Counted from the stretch's first letter, positions 1 through 9,846 are shown. The stretch: DNA of 64,000 nucleotides from an uncultured Clostridia bacterium (GCA_944340905.1 CALVLT010000004.1:1-64000), one strand, 5' to 3'. The notes: generated by a model from the letters alone, not told the origin. Program-made: numbers and translations.

Positions 1-28
1 TTTGTTTGAAATCTTTTTCCTTTTGACA

Positions 29-75
29 TAAAAATATGCACCCCCTAATGTCTGTCCAACTTTTGGGGTGCATAT
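29..75 (-). terminator. intrinsic terminator at end of glycan operon
   Basis: Arms ATATGCACCCC and GGGGTGCATAT (34-44 and 65-75) flank a 20-nt loop. On the minus strand the hairpin is followed directly by TTTTT. It lies 17 nt past the stop of the GH78 gene. The loop text (TGTCTGTCCAACTTTT) also resembles ends of some IS3-type elements, so an IS remnant is an alternative. Confidence 0.6.
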
Positions 76-92
76 CAAAAAGGCAGCTTTTT

Positions 93-1736
93 TCATTTTC
101 TTTTTTCAACCGTGACATGAATCTGCTGCGGCGCATCGACATGGGTGCTGATCGTACCGCCGCGGCGTTCATGGCGGACCGAGACATCGCCGTAGGGAGT
201 GGGGAACACGCCCTCCGCCCACGCAAGATCGCCGAGGCAGGGCGAGACAGTGAGTTCCCGACACCCCTCCCGTGCGATGCGCACGCCAAGCACATATTCG
301 CTCAGGAAGGGCACAGGGCCGGACGCCCAGCCGTGACACAGGGAGTGGCGGAACCCGCGGTAGCAGTAATTTCCGTTATCCCCGTGAACGTCGTAGGCGC
401 CCCTTTCGGGCAGTACGTCGATGGGGAGCGCTCCCTTTGCCCATGCAAGGTCGAAGTCCTCCCAAAAGGTGGTCGCGCCCAGATCGAGCATTCCGCCCCA
501 ATACGTGCGGATGAGATCGAGCGCGCCGCGCACGTCCCCCGCATCCCCCCGCGCACGCAGGAGATAGTACCCGAGGAAGGTCGAAACGCCGCGCGTCGGT
601 TCCCTGCTCAGGAGTGATTCGTTGACCTGAACGGCATCCGCAAGCCCCGCGAACACCGAGAGCGCCGCCGCCTGCTTGTTTTGGCTGCGCACGGGCGGTG
701 CAGCCGCGATCGCCGCCGCCCCGCGTTCACACGCCGCAATGCGTTCCCCGTCCTGCGCGCCGCCCGCAATGCGCAGGATCTGCGCCGCGCTCTCCAGCGC
801 AAGTTTGAAGAGCGCCCGCACTCCCTCCGCCTGCGCGGCGGGGTCGTCCGAGGAAGGCCAGTCGATAAACCGGAAGGAAACGTTGTCCGTGCCGTCCTCG
901 TTCACGCAAGAAAGCAGCAGCGGCAGGACCGCGCGCACATATTCCGTCTGGCGGGCAAGATACTCCCGATCGCCCGTATAGCGGTACCAGTCCCGCTGCA
1001 GCTTCAGCCACCAGCAGGTATAGGTGGGAATATCGTTCATCCAGCAATCGGGCGGCGTATGGTCGCGCACGTGATCGAGGCTCTTCGGCACGACGGGGTG
1101 CGCGCCGAACAGCCGCTGCACCGAGGACGCCGCCGGATGCATGTCGCCGATCCATACGACGCGGTCGCGCTTGATGCCGTCATAGAGATAGTCCTGCATG
1201 TTGAGATAGACGCTGCGCGCGCCCACCTTCCAGATGCTGTTGAGCCGTTCATCGCTGCAGCGGAAGGAGCCGCGCAGCTGCGCGCCGCAGTGGACATATA
1301 CGCCGAACACCTGCCGCAGGGAGATCGCCCTGTCCCACGGGTTGTCGATACGGATAAAGCGGTACCCCGTGTTGCCGTATTCCAAGCTGCTCACCCAGGC
1401 GACGGTGAGCACGGCGTCGCGGATGGAATGGTCGTTCGTGGACCCCTTTTCCCCGAGTTCGCTGCACGCCTCCGAGGCAGATTCCCCGAACCGAACGCGC
1501 AGAATACCGTTCTTTTCGCCCGCGCAGTTGTTGACGATGAGCCGCACGCCGCCGCTGTATTCCATTCCGAAGTCGAAGAGGATCCAGCCCCCCGCAGCGA
1601 TCGAACAGCCCTCTTCGCCGCCGAAATAGGACTGATCGGTGTGATAGGCGAGCAGCGTCTGCGCATCGGTGCAGCCCTCCTGCGCGACGATGCACACGGG
1701 GAGCAGATATTCTTTGATGAGTTCAGATTTCAGCAT
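93..1736 (-). CDS. alpha-L-rhamnosidase-like glycoside hydrolase (GH78 type)
   Basis: Predicted 547-aa cytoplasmic enzyme that would remove terminal rhamnose, or a similar residue, from imported oligosaccharides. The N-terminal ~190 residues look like a beta-sandwich. An (alpha/alpha)6 domain follows with a KRDRVVWIGDMHP motif near residues 189-200, equivalent to the GH78 'RDERxGWxGD' signature, then TTFWEDFD and an H-x-W-x-SGPVPF motif. There is no signal peptide. The ATG at 1736 is chosen because it sits 1 nt past the stop of the upstream gene; an in-frame extension to 1868 would run deep into that gene. It is the last gene of a minus-strand operon. The family is judged from motifs only, and rhamnose specificity is inference; a short GH78 relative with another substrate is possible. 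Confidence 0.72.
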   Translation of the reverse strand: MLKSELIKEYLLPVCIVAQEGCTDAQTLLAYHTDQSYFGGEEGCSIAAGGWILFDFGMEYSGGVRLIVNNCAGEKNGILRVRFGESASEACSELGEKGSTNDHSIRDAVLTVAWVSSLEYGNTGYRFIRIDNPWDRAISLRQVFGVYVHCGAQLRGSFRCSDERLNSIWKVGARSVYLNMQDYLYDGIKRDRVVWIGDMHPAASSVQRLFGAHPVVPKSLDHVRDHTPPDCWMNDIPTYTCWWLKLQRDWYRYTGDREYLARQTEYVRAVLPLLLSCVNEDGTDNVSFRFIDWPSSDDPAAQAEGVRALFKLALESAAQILRIAGGAQDGERIAACERGAAAIAAAPPVRSQNKQAAALSVFAGLADAVQVNESLLSREPTRGVSTFLGYYLLRARGDAGDVRGALDLIRTYWGGMLDLGATTFWEDFDLAWAKGALPIDVLPERGAYDVHGDNGNYCYRGFRHSLCHGWASGPVPFLSEYVLGVRIAREGCRELTVSPCLGDLAWAEGVFPTPYGDVSVRHERRGGTISTHVDAPQQIHVTVEKRK

Positions 1737-1737
1737 G

Positions 1738-2634
1738 TCATTCTCCGTTGCGTCCGCCGCAGGCGAGCGTCTGCGCGGTAACGATCTGCAATTCTTCCCT
1801 TGCGAACAGTTCCGTTGCCACCTGCATGGGCGTTCCACCGGCATTCTGCTGCGTAAGCCCCTGCGCATCCACGGCGATCTTCATCCGCCTGACGGCGAAC
1901 GCCTCGGGAAATTCCAGGAACCAGAGCGGCGCAAGGTCATACAGGATGGTGGAACTGACGGCAATGTCGTATTTGCGCGCACCGCCGACGTAATCCGCAT
2001 CCCAGACGCGGTAATTTTCCATGACGGCGCGCGCCGCCGCCGATGTCGCGTCGCGCACCAGCGCATAGTCCTCCCCCGTGAGGCGGATCTGCCCGCACAC
2101 ATCGAGCGGGATCATGCAGTAATCAAGCCCCTCGCCGAACAGCGCACGGCTGGCGGCAAGGTCGGTCACGACGTTGCACTCGGGAACGGGCGTGCAGGAG
2201 CCGAAGTACCCCTTCCGCACGCTGCCCGCCATAGCGACAACGGGAACGCCGTGCTCCTTCAGAAGTCCCCGCACCGAGGCAAGCGTGCTGTTCGGCGCAA
2301 GGCCGACGACGTGCAGCCCGGGATTTTCGCGGATCAGGCGTTCAAACTCTGCCGCGGTGTCCCCGCCGACGGGTGCGGGAAGTTCCCCGCTCCACTTCAC
2401 CTGGGGACGGATCTCCTCGCCGTGGGTCGTGACGCCCGTAAACACGGGCACTTCTCTGCCCAGTTCGCGCAGCAGCCGCGTGACGATCGCCGCCCGGTAT
2501 GCGGGCAGCCGCCCCGTCACGCAGATGCCTCTGACGTCGAAGGCCTCCCGGCAGAGCGCGTACGCGATCGCCCAGGTATCGTCGATGTCGCTGCCGATGT
2601 CGGTATCGATCAGAATGGGGATTCTCTTTTTCAT
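1738..2634 (-). CDS. inosine/uridine-preferring nucleoside hydrolase family protein
   Basis: This 298-aa protein begins with the family hallmark DTDIGSDIDD (residues 10-19), the Ca-binding aspartate cluster of the IunH/RihA fold. A later VAMAGS/CTPVPECNVVTD segment matches the second conserved block (E-x-N-x-x-x-D). The family cleaves N-ribosyl bonds. Its ATG overlaps the stop of the upstream GH36 gene by 4 nt (ATGA), so translation is probably coupled. Placement inside a glycosidase operon suggests a nucleoside- or ribosyl-type glycoside as substrate, or a changed specificity. This role is inference. Confidence 0.85.
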   Translation of the reverse strand: MKKRIPILIDTDIGSDIDDTWAIAYALCREAFDVRGICVTGRLPAYRAAIVTRLLRELGREVPVFTGVTTHGEEIRPQVKWSGELPAPVGGDTAAEFERLIRENPGLHVVGLAPNSTLASVRGLLKEHGVPVVAMAGSVRKGYFGSCTPVPECNVVTDLAASRALFGEGLDYCMIPLDVCGQIRLTGEDYALVRDATSAAARAVMENYRVWDADYVGGARKYDIAVSSTILYDLAPLWFLEFPEAFAVRRMKIAVDAQGLTQQNAGGTPMQVATELFAREELQIVTAQTLACGGRNGE

Positions 2635-4526
2635 TCCGGTTCCCTCCGCAGTGTAACGCGGTACAGCCGCGCGCAGTCCGTATGCGGCAGGCGGACGATC
2701 GTCTGCGTATCCGAAAGCACCACCTCGCTTGCAAATCCGTCGGCGGGATAAAGCTGCCGCGCCGAATCCAGCCGCAGGGGCAGCTCGATCCGCTCGCCGC
2801 CCTGCCTGCGCCAGACGAACAGCAGCCCCTGCAAACCGTCCGCAAGCAGCAGCGCCTGCGGACGCTCTTTTTCGCAGATATGTGCCCATCCGAGCGGAAA
2901 GTAGGGCAGTGCGCGTGCCTTGAAGGCGCGCAGCTGCTTGTGCAACGCCACCGCCTCCTTCAGAAGCGCCTTTGCCGCGGCGTTCATGCCGTCTGCCCTG
3001 CCCGAAAGGCATGGCGTACCCGCAAGGGCCGTGACAAGGTTGAACACGACGCTCTCCTCCGAAAATTTTGCCGCATCGAAGGGAACGCCCGTGAAAAATT
3101 CGACAAACGTATGCGGATAGGGGTATGCCCAGATGCCCGCAAGCTCGGACGGCATGCAGGCGAGCGCGCCCACGGCGACCGACGGATAGTTTTGTGCGAT
3201 CTCCTGGTCGGACGTGCTCTGCAGTCCGCAGAGCGCGAGCATCCCCTCATCGCAGCGCATCGCACCCGATGCGCAGTTTTCCAGCAAAAGGTCGGGAAAC
3301 TCCTGCTGCAGGGAACGATAGAACGCGCGCACCGCGCGGGCATGCCGCGTCACTTCATAACCGCCCCCGTCCACACAGGCATTGTAGTCGTTTTTGATAT
3401 AGCGCACGCCGAGGTCATAATAAAATTTCACCACGCCGCGCAGATATTCGCGAACGGACGGATTTTCAAAATTCAGAAAGACGCGGTCTCCCCCGCCGAT
3501 GCGCACGCCGTTGCGGCACAGGAACCAGTCGTCCGGTTTCCGGTACAGGGCGGAGCGTTCGCCGCACACCTCCATCTCCAGCCAGATGCCCGCGCGCATC
3601 CCATTGCTGCGGATCGCATCGAGAATGCCGCAGAACCCGAGCTTTCCGAACAGGGTGCCCGAATACCTCCAGTCGCCCATGCCGCCCTCGCGCGGGGTGC
3701 CTTTTTCAAAGTACCAGCCGTCATCGATGCAGAACACCTCCGCGCCCGCCTCCGCCGCCGCTTCGATGAGCGGGAGCAGTTTCTGATCGTCCGGACGCGC
3801 CCAGAGGCAGTTCATATAGTCGTTGAACACGACGGGCGCAGGGCGGCTGCCCGCCGCCGCGCGCAGCGCCGCGCAGTGCGCACGGCACGCCGCGCCGAAC
3901 CCGCCCTTTACGATGCCGCCGCACATGGGAACGCCCGTGAACGCCTCCCCAGCCGCAAGCGTCACCGGCGTCGCGCAGTGGCGCGCATCGACCTCGGCCG
4001 CGTCGGCATAGACGCGATCGCCCTGCAGCCCGACTTCCAGGCGCCAGCTCCCCGCAAACGCCGCGCTGCACCAGAGCGTTTCGCCGCTCACCTCATTTTC
4101 GACGGCCAGGAACGGGAAGTGCGCGCAGGTCGTGTACGTCCCGTGCGAGAGGAGCGAGAAGGATTTGGCGACGGGGTGCGCGGAAACGGGATAGACGTCC
4201 AGCTCCTGCAGCGTCGCACTGTGATACTGAAACTCCGCCTGCCAGCTGCTTTCCAGCCAGTGCACCCGCACGCGGGAAGGGTCCGCCCCGCCGAGCGGCA
4301 GATCAAACAGACGGGAAAAGTGGCGCACCGTCACATTTTTTTCGGAACGGTTGTGCAAATACAGGCCGCCGTCCTCGCGGATGCGCACAAACAGTTTCAG
4401 TTCCTCGTGGAAAAACCCATCCCCGCAGCGAACAAATTCGCGGGAGAGCGGGCTGTTCGTCACACTCATGGAGGCGCTGTGCCCGGGATCCCTGCCCTCG
4501 ATCTCCAGATGAAACAAGGTGTTCAT
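2631..4526 (-). CDS. alpha-galactosidase-like GH36 enzyme (clan GH-D)
   Basis: 631-aa intracellular glycosidase with an N-terminal beta-sandwich (~1-230) and a TIM barrel. Barrel motifs seen are FCIDDGWYF (~265), GIWLEMEV (~313), RYIKNDYN (nucleophile Asp ~380), LLENCASGAMR (~415) and QSTSDQE (acid/base Asp ~440). These are the conserved GH36 active-site blocks. The ATG at 4526 is preferred over a GTG at 4538 because GAGG lies 6 nt before it; the GTG would overlap the upstream stop. No signal peptide. It differs clearly from the second GH36 enzyme at 42310-44481, so the two probably handle different substrates. Confidence 0.82.
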   Translation of the reverse strand: MNTLFHLEIEGRDPGHSASMSVTNSPLSREFVRCGDGFFHEELKLFVRIREDGGLYLHNRSEKNVTVRHFSRLFDLPLGGADPSRVRVHWLESSWQAEFQYHSATLQELDVYPVSAHPVAKSFSLLSHGTYTTCAHFPFLAVENEVSGETLWCSAAFAGSWRLEVGLQGDRVYADAAEVDARHCATPVTLAAGEAFTGVPMCGGIVKGGFGAACRAHCAALRAAAGSRPAPVVFNDYMNCLWARPDDQKLLPLIEAAAEAGAEVFCIDDGWYFEKGTPREGGMGDWRYSGTLFGKLGFCGILDAIRSNGMRAGIWLEMEVCGERSALYRKPDDWFLCRNGVRIGGGDRVFLNFENPSVREYLRGVVKFYYDLGVRYIKNDYNACVDGGGYEVTRHARAVRAFYRSLQQEFPDLLLENCASGAMRCDEGMLALCGLQSTSDQEIAQNYPSVAVGALACMPSELAGIWAYPYPHTFVEFFTGVPFDAAKFSEESVVFNLVTALAGTPCLSGRADGMNAAAKALLKEAVALHKQLRAFKARALPYFPLGWAHICEKERPQALLLADGLQGLLFVWRRQGGERIELPLRLDSARQLYPADGFASEVVLSDTQTIVRLPHTDCARLYRVTLRREPE

Positions 4527-4534
4527 TTTTTTCC

Positions 4535-5920
4535 TCACGCAATGGATGTCACCCGATAGGGATCGGCGATCGCATACCGCACGCTCTCTTTGATCTCAGC
4601 CAGCTGTTCCGGCGTCACGCCGCCCGCCGCCACTGCCTGCGCGGGGTCCTCGCCCGTGAGGGCGCATGCCCAGGTGAGCCCCACGAGATAGCGCCCGTAC
4701 ACGAGGTTCATATGGAACCCGTCGCGCGTGAGCGTATCGCCAAGGCTCCCCGTACGCATGTTCTGCACCGCCGTGGCGGAGGGGATCACGCCGTCGATGT
4801 CGCTCTCGGGCAGAACGACGCTGCGCACCGTGTCCGTGATCGCATTGTACATGGTCATCTGGTCGTTGTCATACTTGGCAAAGTCGCCGTGCGTGCTGTC
4901 CGCCTGATATGCCCACGTCATGTGCCAGTAGATGCGCGTACCCTTGTCCGCAACGCGGTCGCTGACGTAGCGCAGCAGCGTCTGAAAGTCTTCGCCGTAG
5001 GACGCGGCATCGCCCGCATATCCGCTGACCTGCTGAATGACGATGATGTCCCATTCGCGGTAGTCAATGCCGTATGCCATGCTGCGCCGTTCGGCATCGG
5101 TCTGCCATGTGCCGTTCGAGTTGTGTTCAAACTCGTAGGCGGCGGTATTGTTTTTCAGGTTGTCGCAGTGCTGGGCGAGCGAGCAGCCGCTCATCATCAG
5201 ATTGGCAAGCTCGATTTCGGTATAGCCGTACCCCTGATAGATCTGGTACAGATAGCGCATGGCGTCCTGCGAGAAAGAGTTGCCGATGGCGAGAATGCTG
5301 ATCTGCGTTCCGTAGTCCGGCATATCATCCTCCCTGACATATACGGTGTAACGCTGCGTCACGGCATAGTTTTCGGGCGTGACGGCGATCTCGTATGCGC
5401 CCGCCGTCTGCGCGTTGTAGGCGGAGGAATCCACCGTATAGTCCTCCTGCCCGAGCACAAGGCTCGTGCCGTCCTCGAAATGCACGGTCACGGTGAGCGC
5501 GCCCGTGGTGAACGCCTCCCCCAGCGCAAAGCGCAGCTGCTGCCCCTGCAGTTCCAGCCGCTCCACGGCGACGGCACGCACGCTCACGGTGAACGTTGTA
5601 AAAACCTGCGTCCCCTTCTGCGTCACGCGGATGGTATAGTCCCCTTCCATGGAGGAATCGAACGCGGAGGAATCGATCTCATATTCGTCCGCCGACAAAA
5701 TGCGCTGCGAAACCACCGTTCCGTCCTCCAGCCCGAGCAGGGAGACCATGATCTGATCGGAGAACGCCTCGCCCAGCTTATATTCCCGCTTGGCGCTGTC
5801 CACGCGGAGCTGATACTGCGTCTGCTCCCCGCCCTGTGAGGGAGCGGACGGTCCGCCGGCACAGCCGAAACAGACCAGCAGCATGAGCATTGCGCACAGC
5901 ACCGCCATTGCCTTTTTCAT
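4535..5920 (-). CDS. DUF4886/SGNH-like lipoprotein with two Ig-like domains
   Basis: 461 aa. A lipoprotein signal ends in VCFGC (Cys20). Two bacterial Ig-like (group 3) repeats follow (~35-115 and ~120-196), each with an 'LGEAF ... DSSAYD ... GxYEI' pattern. The C-terminal ~260 residues start with ILAIGNSFSQDA (213-217 is the GNSFS block I) and end with a DGFH motif (Asp400, His403), consistent with an SGNH-hydrolase fold of the DUF4886 kind. It is probably a surface-anchored esterase or deacetylase acting on the glycan handled by this operon; substrate unknown. Its ATG overlaps the stop of the preceding gene by 4 nt. Confidence 0.75.
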   Translation of the reverse strand: MKKAMAVLCAMLMLLVCFGCAGGPSAPSQGGEQTQYQLRVDSAKREYKLGEAFSDQIMVSLLGLEDGTVVSQRILSADEYEIDSSAFDSSMEGDYTIRVTQKGTQVFTTFTVSVRAVAVERLELQGQQLRFALGEAFTTGALTVTVHFEDGTSLVLGQEDYTVDSSAYNAQTAGAYEIAVTPENYAVTQRYTVYVREDDMPDYGTQISILAIGNSFSQDAMRYLYQIYQGYGYTEIELANLMMSGCSLAQHCDNLKNNTAAYEFEHNSNGTWQTDAERRSMAYGIDYREWDIIVIQQVSGYAGDAASYGEDFQTLLRYVSDRVADKGTRIYWHMTWAYQADSTHGDFAKYDNDQMTMYNAITDTVRSVVLPESDIDGVIPSATAVQNMRTGSLGDTLTRDGFHMNLVYGRYLVGLTWACALTGEDPAQAVAAGGVTPEQLAEIKESVRYAIADPYRVTSIA

Positions 5921-7962
5921 GCTTCGTCCTCCCCTCCGGAATCTCCCGCGCCGTCCGGATTGCTCCCCTTCCGCTTTTTGCGCACGACCAGGACGACGGC
6001 GACGGCAATTGCCGCCAGCACGATCGCTCCGCCCGCCACGGACAGGGAAATGATGAGCGCGTCGGACATGCCCGCCTCCCCTGTCGGCGCATCGTTCACG
6101 ACGGTGAGGGTCAGCTTGTCCGTGCCGAACTCAAATTCGACGTCAAATTCGTACTCACCCGCGACAAGCCCCTTGCAGAATTCCCGCTTGAGGTAGAGAT
6201 TCCCCGTAACGGGATTGTAGAAGTAGTCGCCCGCCGTCACGCCGTAGCCGTCGAGCGCGACGAACGTATCGTCGCGGAGCGTGAACGAGTATTTCACATC
6301 GTTGTATGCGGAAGTCCTGTAGGTGCCCTCCCCTGCCGCGACGGACGCCGTTTCCGCCTCCACGATGGTGAACGCAAATTCCGTCTGCAGTCCGTCGTAA
6401 GCCGCGATGGGATGGGAAGTGTTCAGGCGGAAGGTGTGCTCGCCCAAGCCCAGACGGCGCGTAAACTCGTCCGTCAGCACGATGACCGCCTCATCCCCGT
6501 CCGCCGTCACGGCGTAATCGGTGACGGGCACTTCGGAAAAGCCGTCCTCCGCCGCATATTCGAGCGTATCGATGGATCCGCCGTACAGCGCAACGGGGAT
6601 GCGGACGCGCCCGCCGCCGAGCACATTCACGCGCCTGCCGTCGACGGCGACTGTGGGCGCGCCGTACTCGGAGATCTCCCCCAGCGTCACGTCCCAGTAG
6701 GACACTTCGGGATTGGGATAGCGCCCCACCTCTTCCCCGAATTCGTTGGTTTCGATGATACTTGCCTCCTGCACGTCATGGAAGGCAAAACTCAGATAGG
6801 CGACCCCCTGCGGGAAGGCGTTTGCGCCGATCTGCACCGTCTGCGTGCGGGTCATCGCGCCCGTGAGCGTCACGGTGACGGCGCCGTCCTCCACTTTGTA
6901 GATGAGTTCGTTGTACTCTCCTCCCGGCTTGGTGTTGACGCCCTCGCTGAAACCGCCCATGTCCGTGCCGTTGAAGAAAAAGAACCCGCCGATGTGCTTG
7001 ACGTCCTCCGAAATATTTTCATGTGCGCGGAGGATGGTGGAGAACGTGGCAGAGCCGGGGAGCGCCGCATTGGGCGAGGAGGTCAGGCTGACGGCGAACC
7101 AGGCGTCAAAGCCGTTGTCATTGACGTACCAGCCGGGCGCGCTGTTGATCTTGAACTTGACGGAGATCTCCTTGTCGGAGGAGAGCGCCACGGGATAGAA
7201 CACCTTTCCCTGCCGTTTGGAGGTCTCGCGGATGCGCACGCCGTCGCCGTCCGCCTCTGCCTGCGCCGCATGCAGCATGAATCCGTCCGTCTGCGCGCCG
7301 CCGAACGAAGTCAGAGTCACGTTCATGTCCGTCGTTGCCGCATCCGCGCCGCCGAACACGAGCGACGCCTTCAGATCGCTCAGATCGAGGCCCGCATAGC
7401 TCCAGGTATAGGTGAACGTATCAAGCCCGTAGTTGATGATCCACGTCCCGTCCTTCAGGAAGATGGAAAAGTTGAACGTGTAGGGCGTTTCGCGCTGCGG
7501 GATGTCCGATGCGTCCACCGTGGCGAGCGAGGAGGCGGACGTGCCGCCCTCCGCCGTGCCGAGCGTGTACAGGGATACGTAGGCGGGCATGGAACCCGAC
7601 TGCGCGCCCTGCGTGGAAACGGGCTTGAATTGGATGCTCACGCCGCCGTATTCCCCGATCTGCGAGGAATATTCCTTGGTGAGCATGACGGCGAACCAGC
7701 TGTCCTCGCGGCGGAATTCCCCGTCCACGGTCATGCTCATGGAGAAGCCCTCGTTTTCCAGGTCAACGGATTCAGAATAGCGGTACGTTCCGCCCGGGCG
7801 GAAATTGACGCCCTCCTCCGTTTCCGTCATGTTGTTCGTGCCGTCCGCCGTCCATGTTCCGCCCTCCCCTTCGGCGCCTGCCTGCGCCAGAGCGGGCGGA
7901 ATGGCGAAACAGCTTGCCCCAACGGCGAGCAAAAGCGCCATGGCTGTCGCAATTTTTCTCAT
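5917..7962 (-). CDS. secreted surface protein with X2-like domain and C-terminal membrane anchor
   Basis: 681 aa. The signal peptide is residues 1-27 (AxA-type site near PPALAQ). Two successive ~200-aa beta-rich segments with LamG/CBM-like texture follow. Around residues 500-590 is an X2/Ig-like module with the pattern 'FTRRLGLGEHTFRL'. The end has an ALIISLSVAGGAIVLAAIAVAVVLVV transmembrane helix (described, not a known sortase motif) and a KKRK basic tail. AGGAGG lies 5 nt before the ATG at 7962; an in-frame extension to 8052 would enter the upstream gene. It is likely a glycan-binding or enzymatic surface protein, but no catalytic motif was recognised. Confidence 0.6.
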   Translation of the reverse strand: MRKIATAMALLLAVGASCFAIPPALAQAGAEGEGGTWTADGTNNMTETEEGVNFRPGGTYRYSESVDLENEGFSMSMTVDGEFRREDSWFAVMLTKEYSSQIGEYGGVSIQFKPVSTQGAQSGSMPAYVSLYTLGTAEGGTSASSLATVDASDIPQRETPYTFNFSIFLKDGTWIINYGLDTFTYTWSYAGLDLSDLKASLVFGGADAATTDMNVTLTSFGGAQTDGFMLHAAQAEADGDGVRIRETSKRQGKVFYPVALSSDKEISVKFKINSAPGWYVNDNGFDAWFAVSLTSSPNAALPGSATFSTILRAHENISEDVKHIGGFFFFNGTDMGGFSEGVNTKPGGEYNELIYKVEDGAVTVTLTGAMTRTQTVQIGANAFPQGVAYLSFAFHDVQEASIIETNEFGEEVGRYPNPEVSYWDVTLGEISEYGAPTVAVDGRRVNVLGGGRVRIPVALYGGSIDTLEYAAEDGFSEVPVTDYAVTADGDEAVIVLTDEFTRRLGLGEHTFRLNTSHPIAAYDGLQTEFAFTIVEAETASVAAGEGTYRTSAYNDVKYSFTLRDDTFVALDGYGVTAGDYFYNPVTGNLYLKREFCKGLVAGEYEFDVEFEFGTDKLTLTVVNDAPTGEAGMSDALIISLSVAGGAIVLAAIAVAVVLVVRKKRKGSNPDGAGDSGGEDEA

Positions 7963-7975
7963 ACGTCCTCCTGAT

Positions 7976-9790
7976 TTACATACCGTAGCCGTAGGCATAT
8001 CTGCCGATGGGCGCGCTGTCGCCCGAGACGTAGAAGTCCATCGGATCGGCAATATCCTGAATGTTGTCCGTCACCTTCACCGCGACCCTGGGCGCATCCG
8101 CCGTCAGGCCGAGCAGGGCGAGCGGGATGCGGAAGGCGATGCCGTCCTCGCGCACGGCCATGTCGCATTCGCCCAGATCGGACGTGGTGCCGTCTGCCGA
8201 CAGCCGCGAGAGCGTCGCCCTGCCCGCCTGCACGTCGCGCGTGCGGTTGAGGATGAAGTTGAACCCGCCCACGCCCTTCTCTTCGTCGCCGATGACGTTG
8301 AAATAGACGTTCATCCAGTTGGCATCGTCGGAGGCGATCAGCTCGTAGGCGACCGTGGTATTCACATACAGATAGGTATCGTCGGAGGCCACCGCGACCG
8401 AGATGATGTCGTTGCGGTTGGTCGTATCGGTATAGATATGATTCCACGAACCCACGTGATTGCGCTCGATCGCATCGCCGCGCGGATCGCGGTAGACGGG
8501 AATGTTTGCCCAGCCGCTCTGATCAGCGATGTCGATGGTCGCGCGGTTGATATTCGCCTGCGAAGGGGCGCTCCCCTCCTTGAAGGCGCGTATGTTCTGC
8601 GTGAGCTGCATGAGGTAGTTGTCGCCGTAGCCGCCCTTCATCGGCTCCACGTCGCGCGAGTACTCCATGTTGAAACAGTCCGTGAAGGACACATACGCAC
8701 CGTTCGATCCGGTGGTGACAAACTTCTGCGCGACCCATTCGTTCCAGGAAGTCACGAACACGTGATCCACGCTCTCGTTTCCGATGGCGAAATCCCACTC
8801 CTCCTGGAAGTTCTTGCCGCTCATGATCGCCTCTTCGCTGTGGTCAAATCCGCCCGCCGAGGTATAGCCCCTGCCCCAGCTTGCATTCTCGCGGTAGCCC
8901 GCGTTCAGATCGGATTCGTACGCCTCGGAAAAGCGCTGCAGCTGCTGCGCGACGGACACGCTGGTGGCATTGCCGATGACCTCCTGCGGGCGCTGGAAAC
9001 TCATCCACGGCACGCCGTCCTCCTGCGGGGCGGCGCCCGGCCACTGCGAATTGCGCACGTCGAAAAATTCCGCGAGATCGGGACGGTTGCGCTCCAGCTC
9101 CGCCTTCACGGTGATGATGACGGGTTTGCCGTTGGGCGTATACCAGGTGTCGCGGAACCGTCCCTGGGAATAGATCATGTCATAGAAGTGCACGACCTTG
9201 TTCCAGGAAGTGCCGCTGTCCGTGGTGTGCGTATAGAACACGACCTTCGGGATGTCAATGCCGTCGTCCGCCATTTCCTGCAGCACCGTGCAGATGACCA
9301 GCCATACGTCATCGTACGTTTCAATGTTCGTCACGTCAAAGCCGAGGTAGTCGATGCCCGCACAGGTGAGCATCTCCATATGGCGGCGCACCACCCATTC
9401 ATCCTGCATGTTATAGTAGCCGTACAGCGGCTCCCCCCACCAGTGCAGCGCATGGAGTGGGCTGTCCGCATTGCCCTCGATATCCCACAGCGCCTCGGGA
9501 TTTTCCACGAGCAGCGTGGAGATGTCATAGGGACGGTCGGTGATGCCGTGCTGGCCCGCCCAGAGCATGTAGAAGATGCCGACGCTCTTTTCGTCGTTCA
9601 GGCTGCCCACAGGCTCCACCGTTCTGCCGAGCGCATCGTAGGCATACAGGTTGTTGCGCGTGTAGTCATATTCGCTCGCTTCTTTTGCGGCGCAGCCCGT
9701 CGGGACCATGCACATGGCGCCCGCGACTGCAAGCGTCAGAGCGATCGCCGCCGTGCGCCTTGCACCCTTCCGGTAATGGTGTCTCTTCAT
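7976..9790 (-). CDS. GH71/GH99-like lipoprotein glycosidase with CBM9-like C-terminus
   Basis: 604 aa. The lipobox is VPTGC (Cys33). The catalytic part (~60-430) shows FYMLWAG near 73, a FDVTN segment near 151 and TSWNEW (348-352), the pattern of GH71/GH99/WbsX-like TIM barrels that cleave alpha-glycans. The last ~150 residues (SDDTYLYVNTTV ... GFNFILNRTRD ... REDGIAFRIPLALLGL) look like a CBM9/DOMON-type sugar-binding domain. It is probably the surface depolymerase of the locus. Family-level assignment is moderate; substrate is not predictable from sequence alone. Confidence 0.65.
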   Translation of the reverse strand: MKRHHYRKGARRTAAIALTLAVAGAMCMVPTGCAAKEASEYDYTRNNLYAYDALGRTVEPVGSLNDEKSVGIFYMLWAGQHGITDRPYDISTLLVENPEALWDIEGNADSPLHALHWWGEPLYGYYNMQDEWVVRRHMEMLTCAGIDYLGFDVTNIETYDDVWLVICTVLQEMADDGIDIPKVVFYTHTTDSGTSWNKVVHFYDMIYSQGRFRDTWYTPNGKPVIITVKAELERNRPDLAEFFDVRNSQWPGAAPQEDGVPWMSFQRPQEVIGNATSVSVAQQLQRFSEAYESDLNAGYRENASWGRGYTSAGGFDHSEEAIMSGKNFQEEWDFAIGNESVDHVFVTSWNEWVAQKFVTTGSNGAYVSFTDCFNMEYSRDVEPMKGGYGDNYLMQLTQNIRAFKEGSAPSQANINRATIDIADQSGWANIPVYRDPRGDAIERNHVGSWNHIYTDTTNRNDIISVAVASDDTYLYVNTTVAYELIASDDANWMNVYFNVIGDEEKGVGGFNFILNRTRDVQAGRATLSRLSADGTTSDLGECDMAVREDGIAFRIPLALLGLTADAPRVAVKVTDNIQDIADPMDFYVSGDSAPIGRYAYGYGM

Positions 9791-9808
9791 TGTGTCTCCT
9801 TATATTGC

Positions 9809-9842
9809 GGGGCGCGCACCGCGCGGCACGCGCCCCTTTTTT
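9809..9842. repeat. GC-rich hairpin inside the glycan operon
   Basis: Arms GGGGCGCG and CGCGCCCC (9809-9816, 9829-9836) are followed by a T-run only on the plus strand. In the operon's (minus) direction there is no U-run, so it more likely acts as an mRNA processing or stability element than as a terminator. Confidence 0.5.
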
Positions 9843-9846
9843 CTGC

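Noticed and set aside
1..92. Remnant of an IS3-type element at the left edge
   Set aside because: The TGTCTGTCCAACTTTT text resembles some IS ends, but only one end is visible and the hairpin followed by T-run is explained by a terminator.
2682..4559. A 625-aa open frame on the plus strand opposite the GH36 gene
   Set aside because: Lacks known motifs, is rich in Arg/Ala/His as expected for antisense of G+C-rich coding DNA, and has no ribosome site; the minus-strand frame has clear catalytic motifs.
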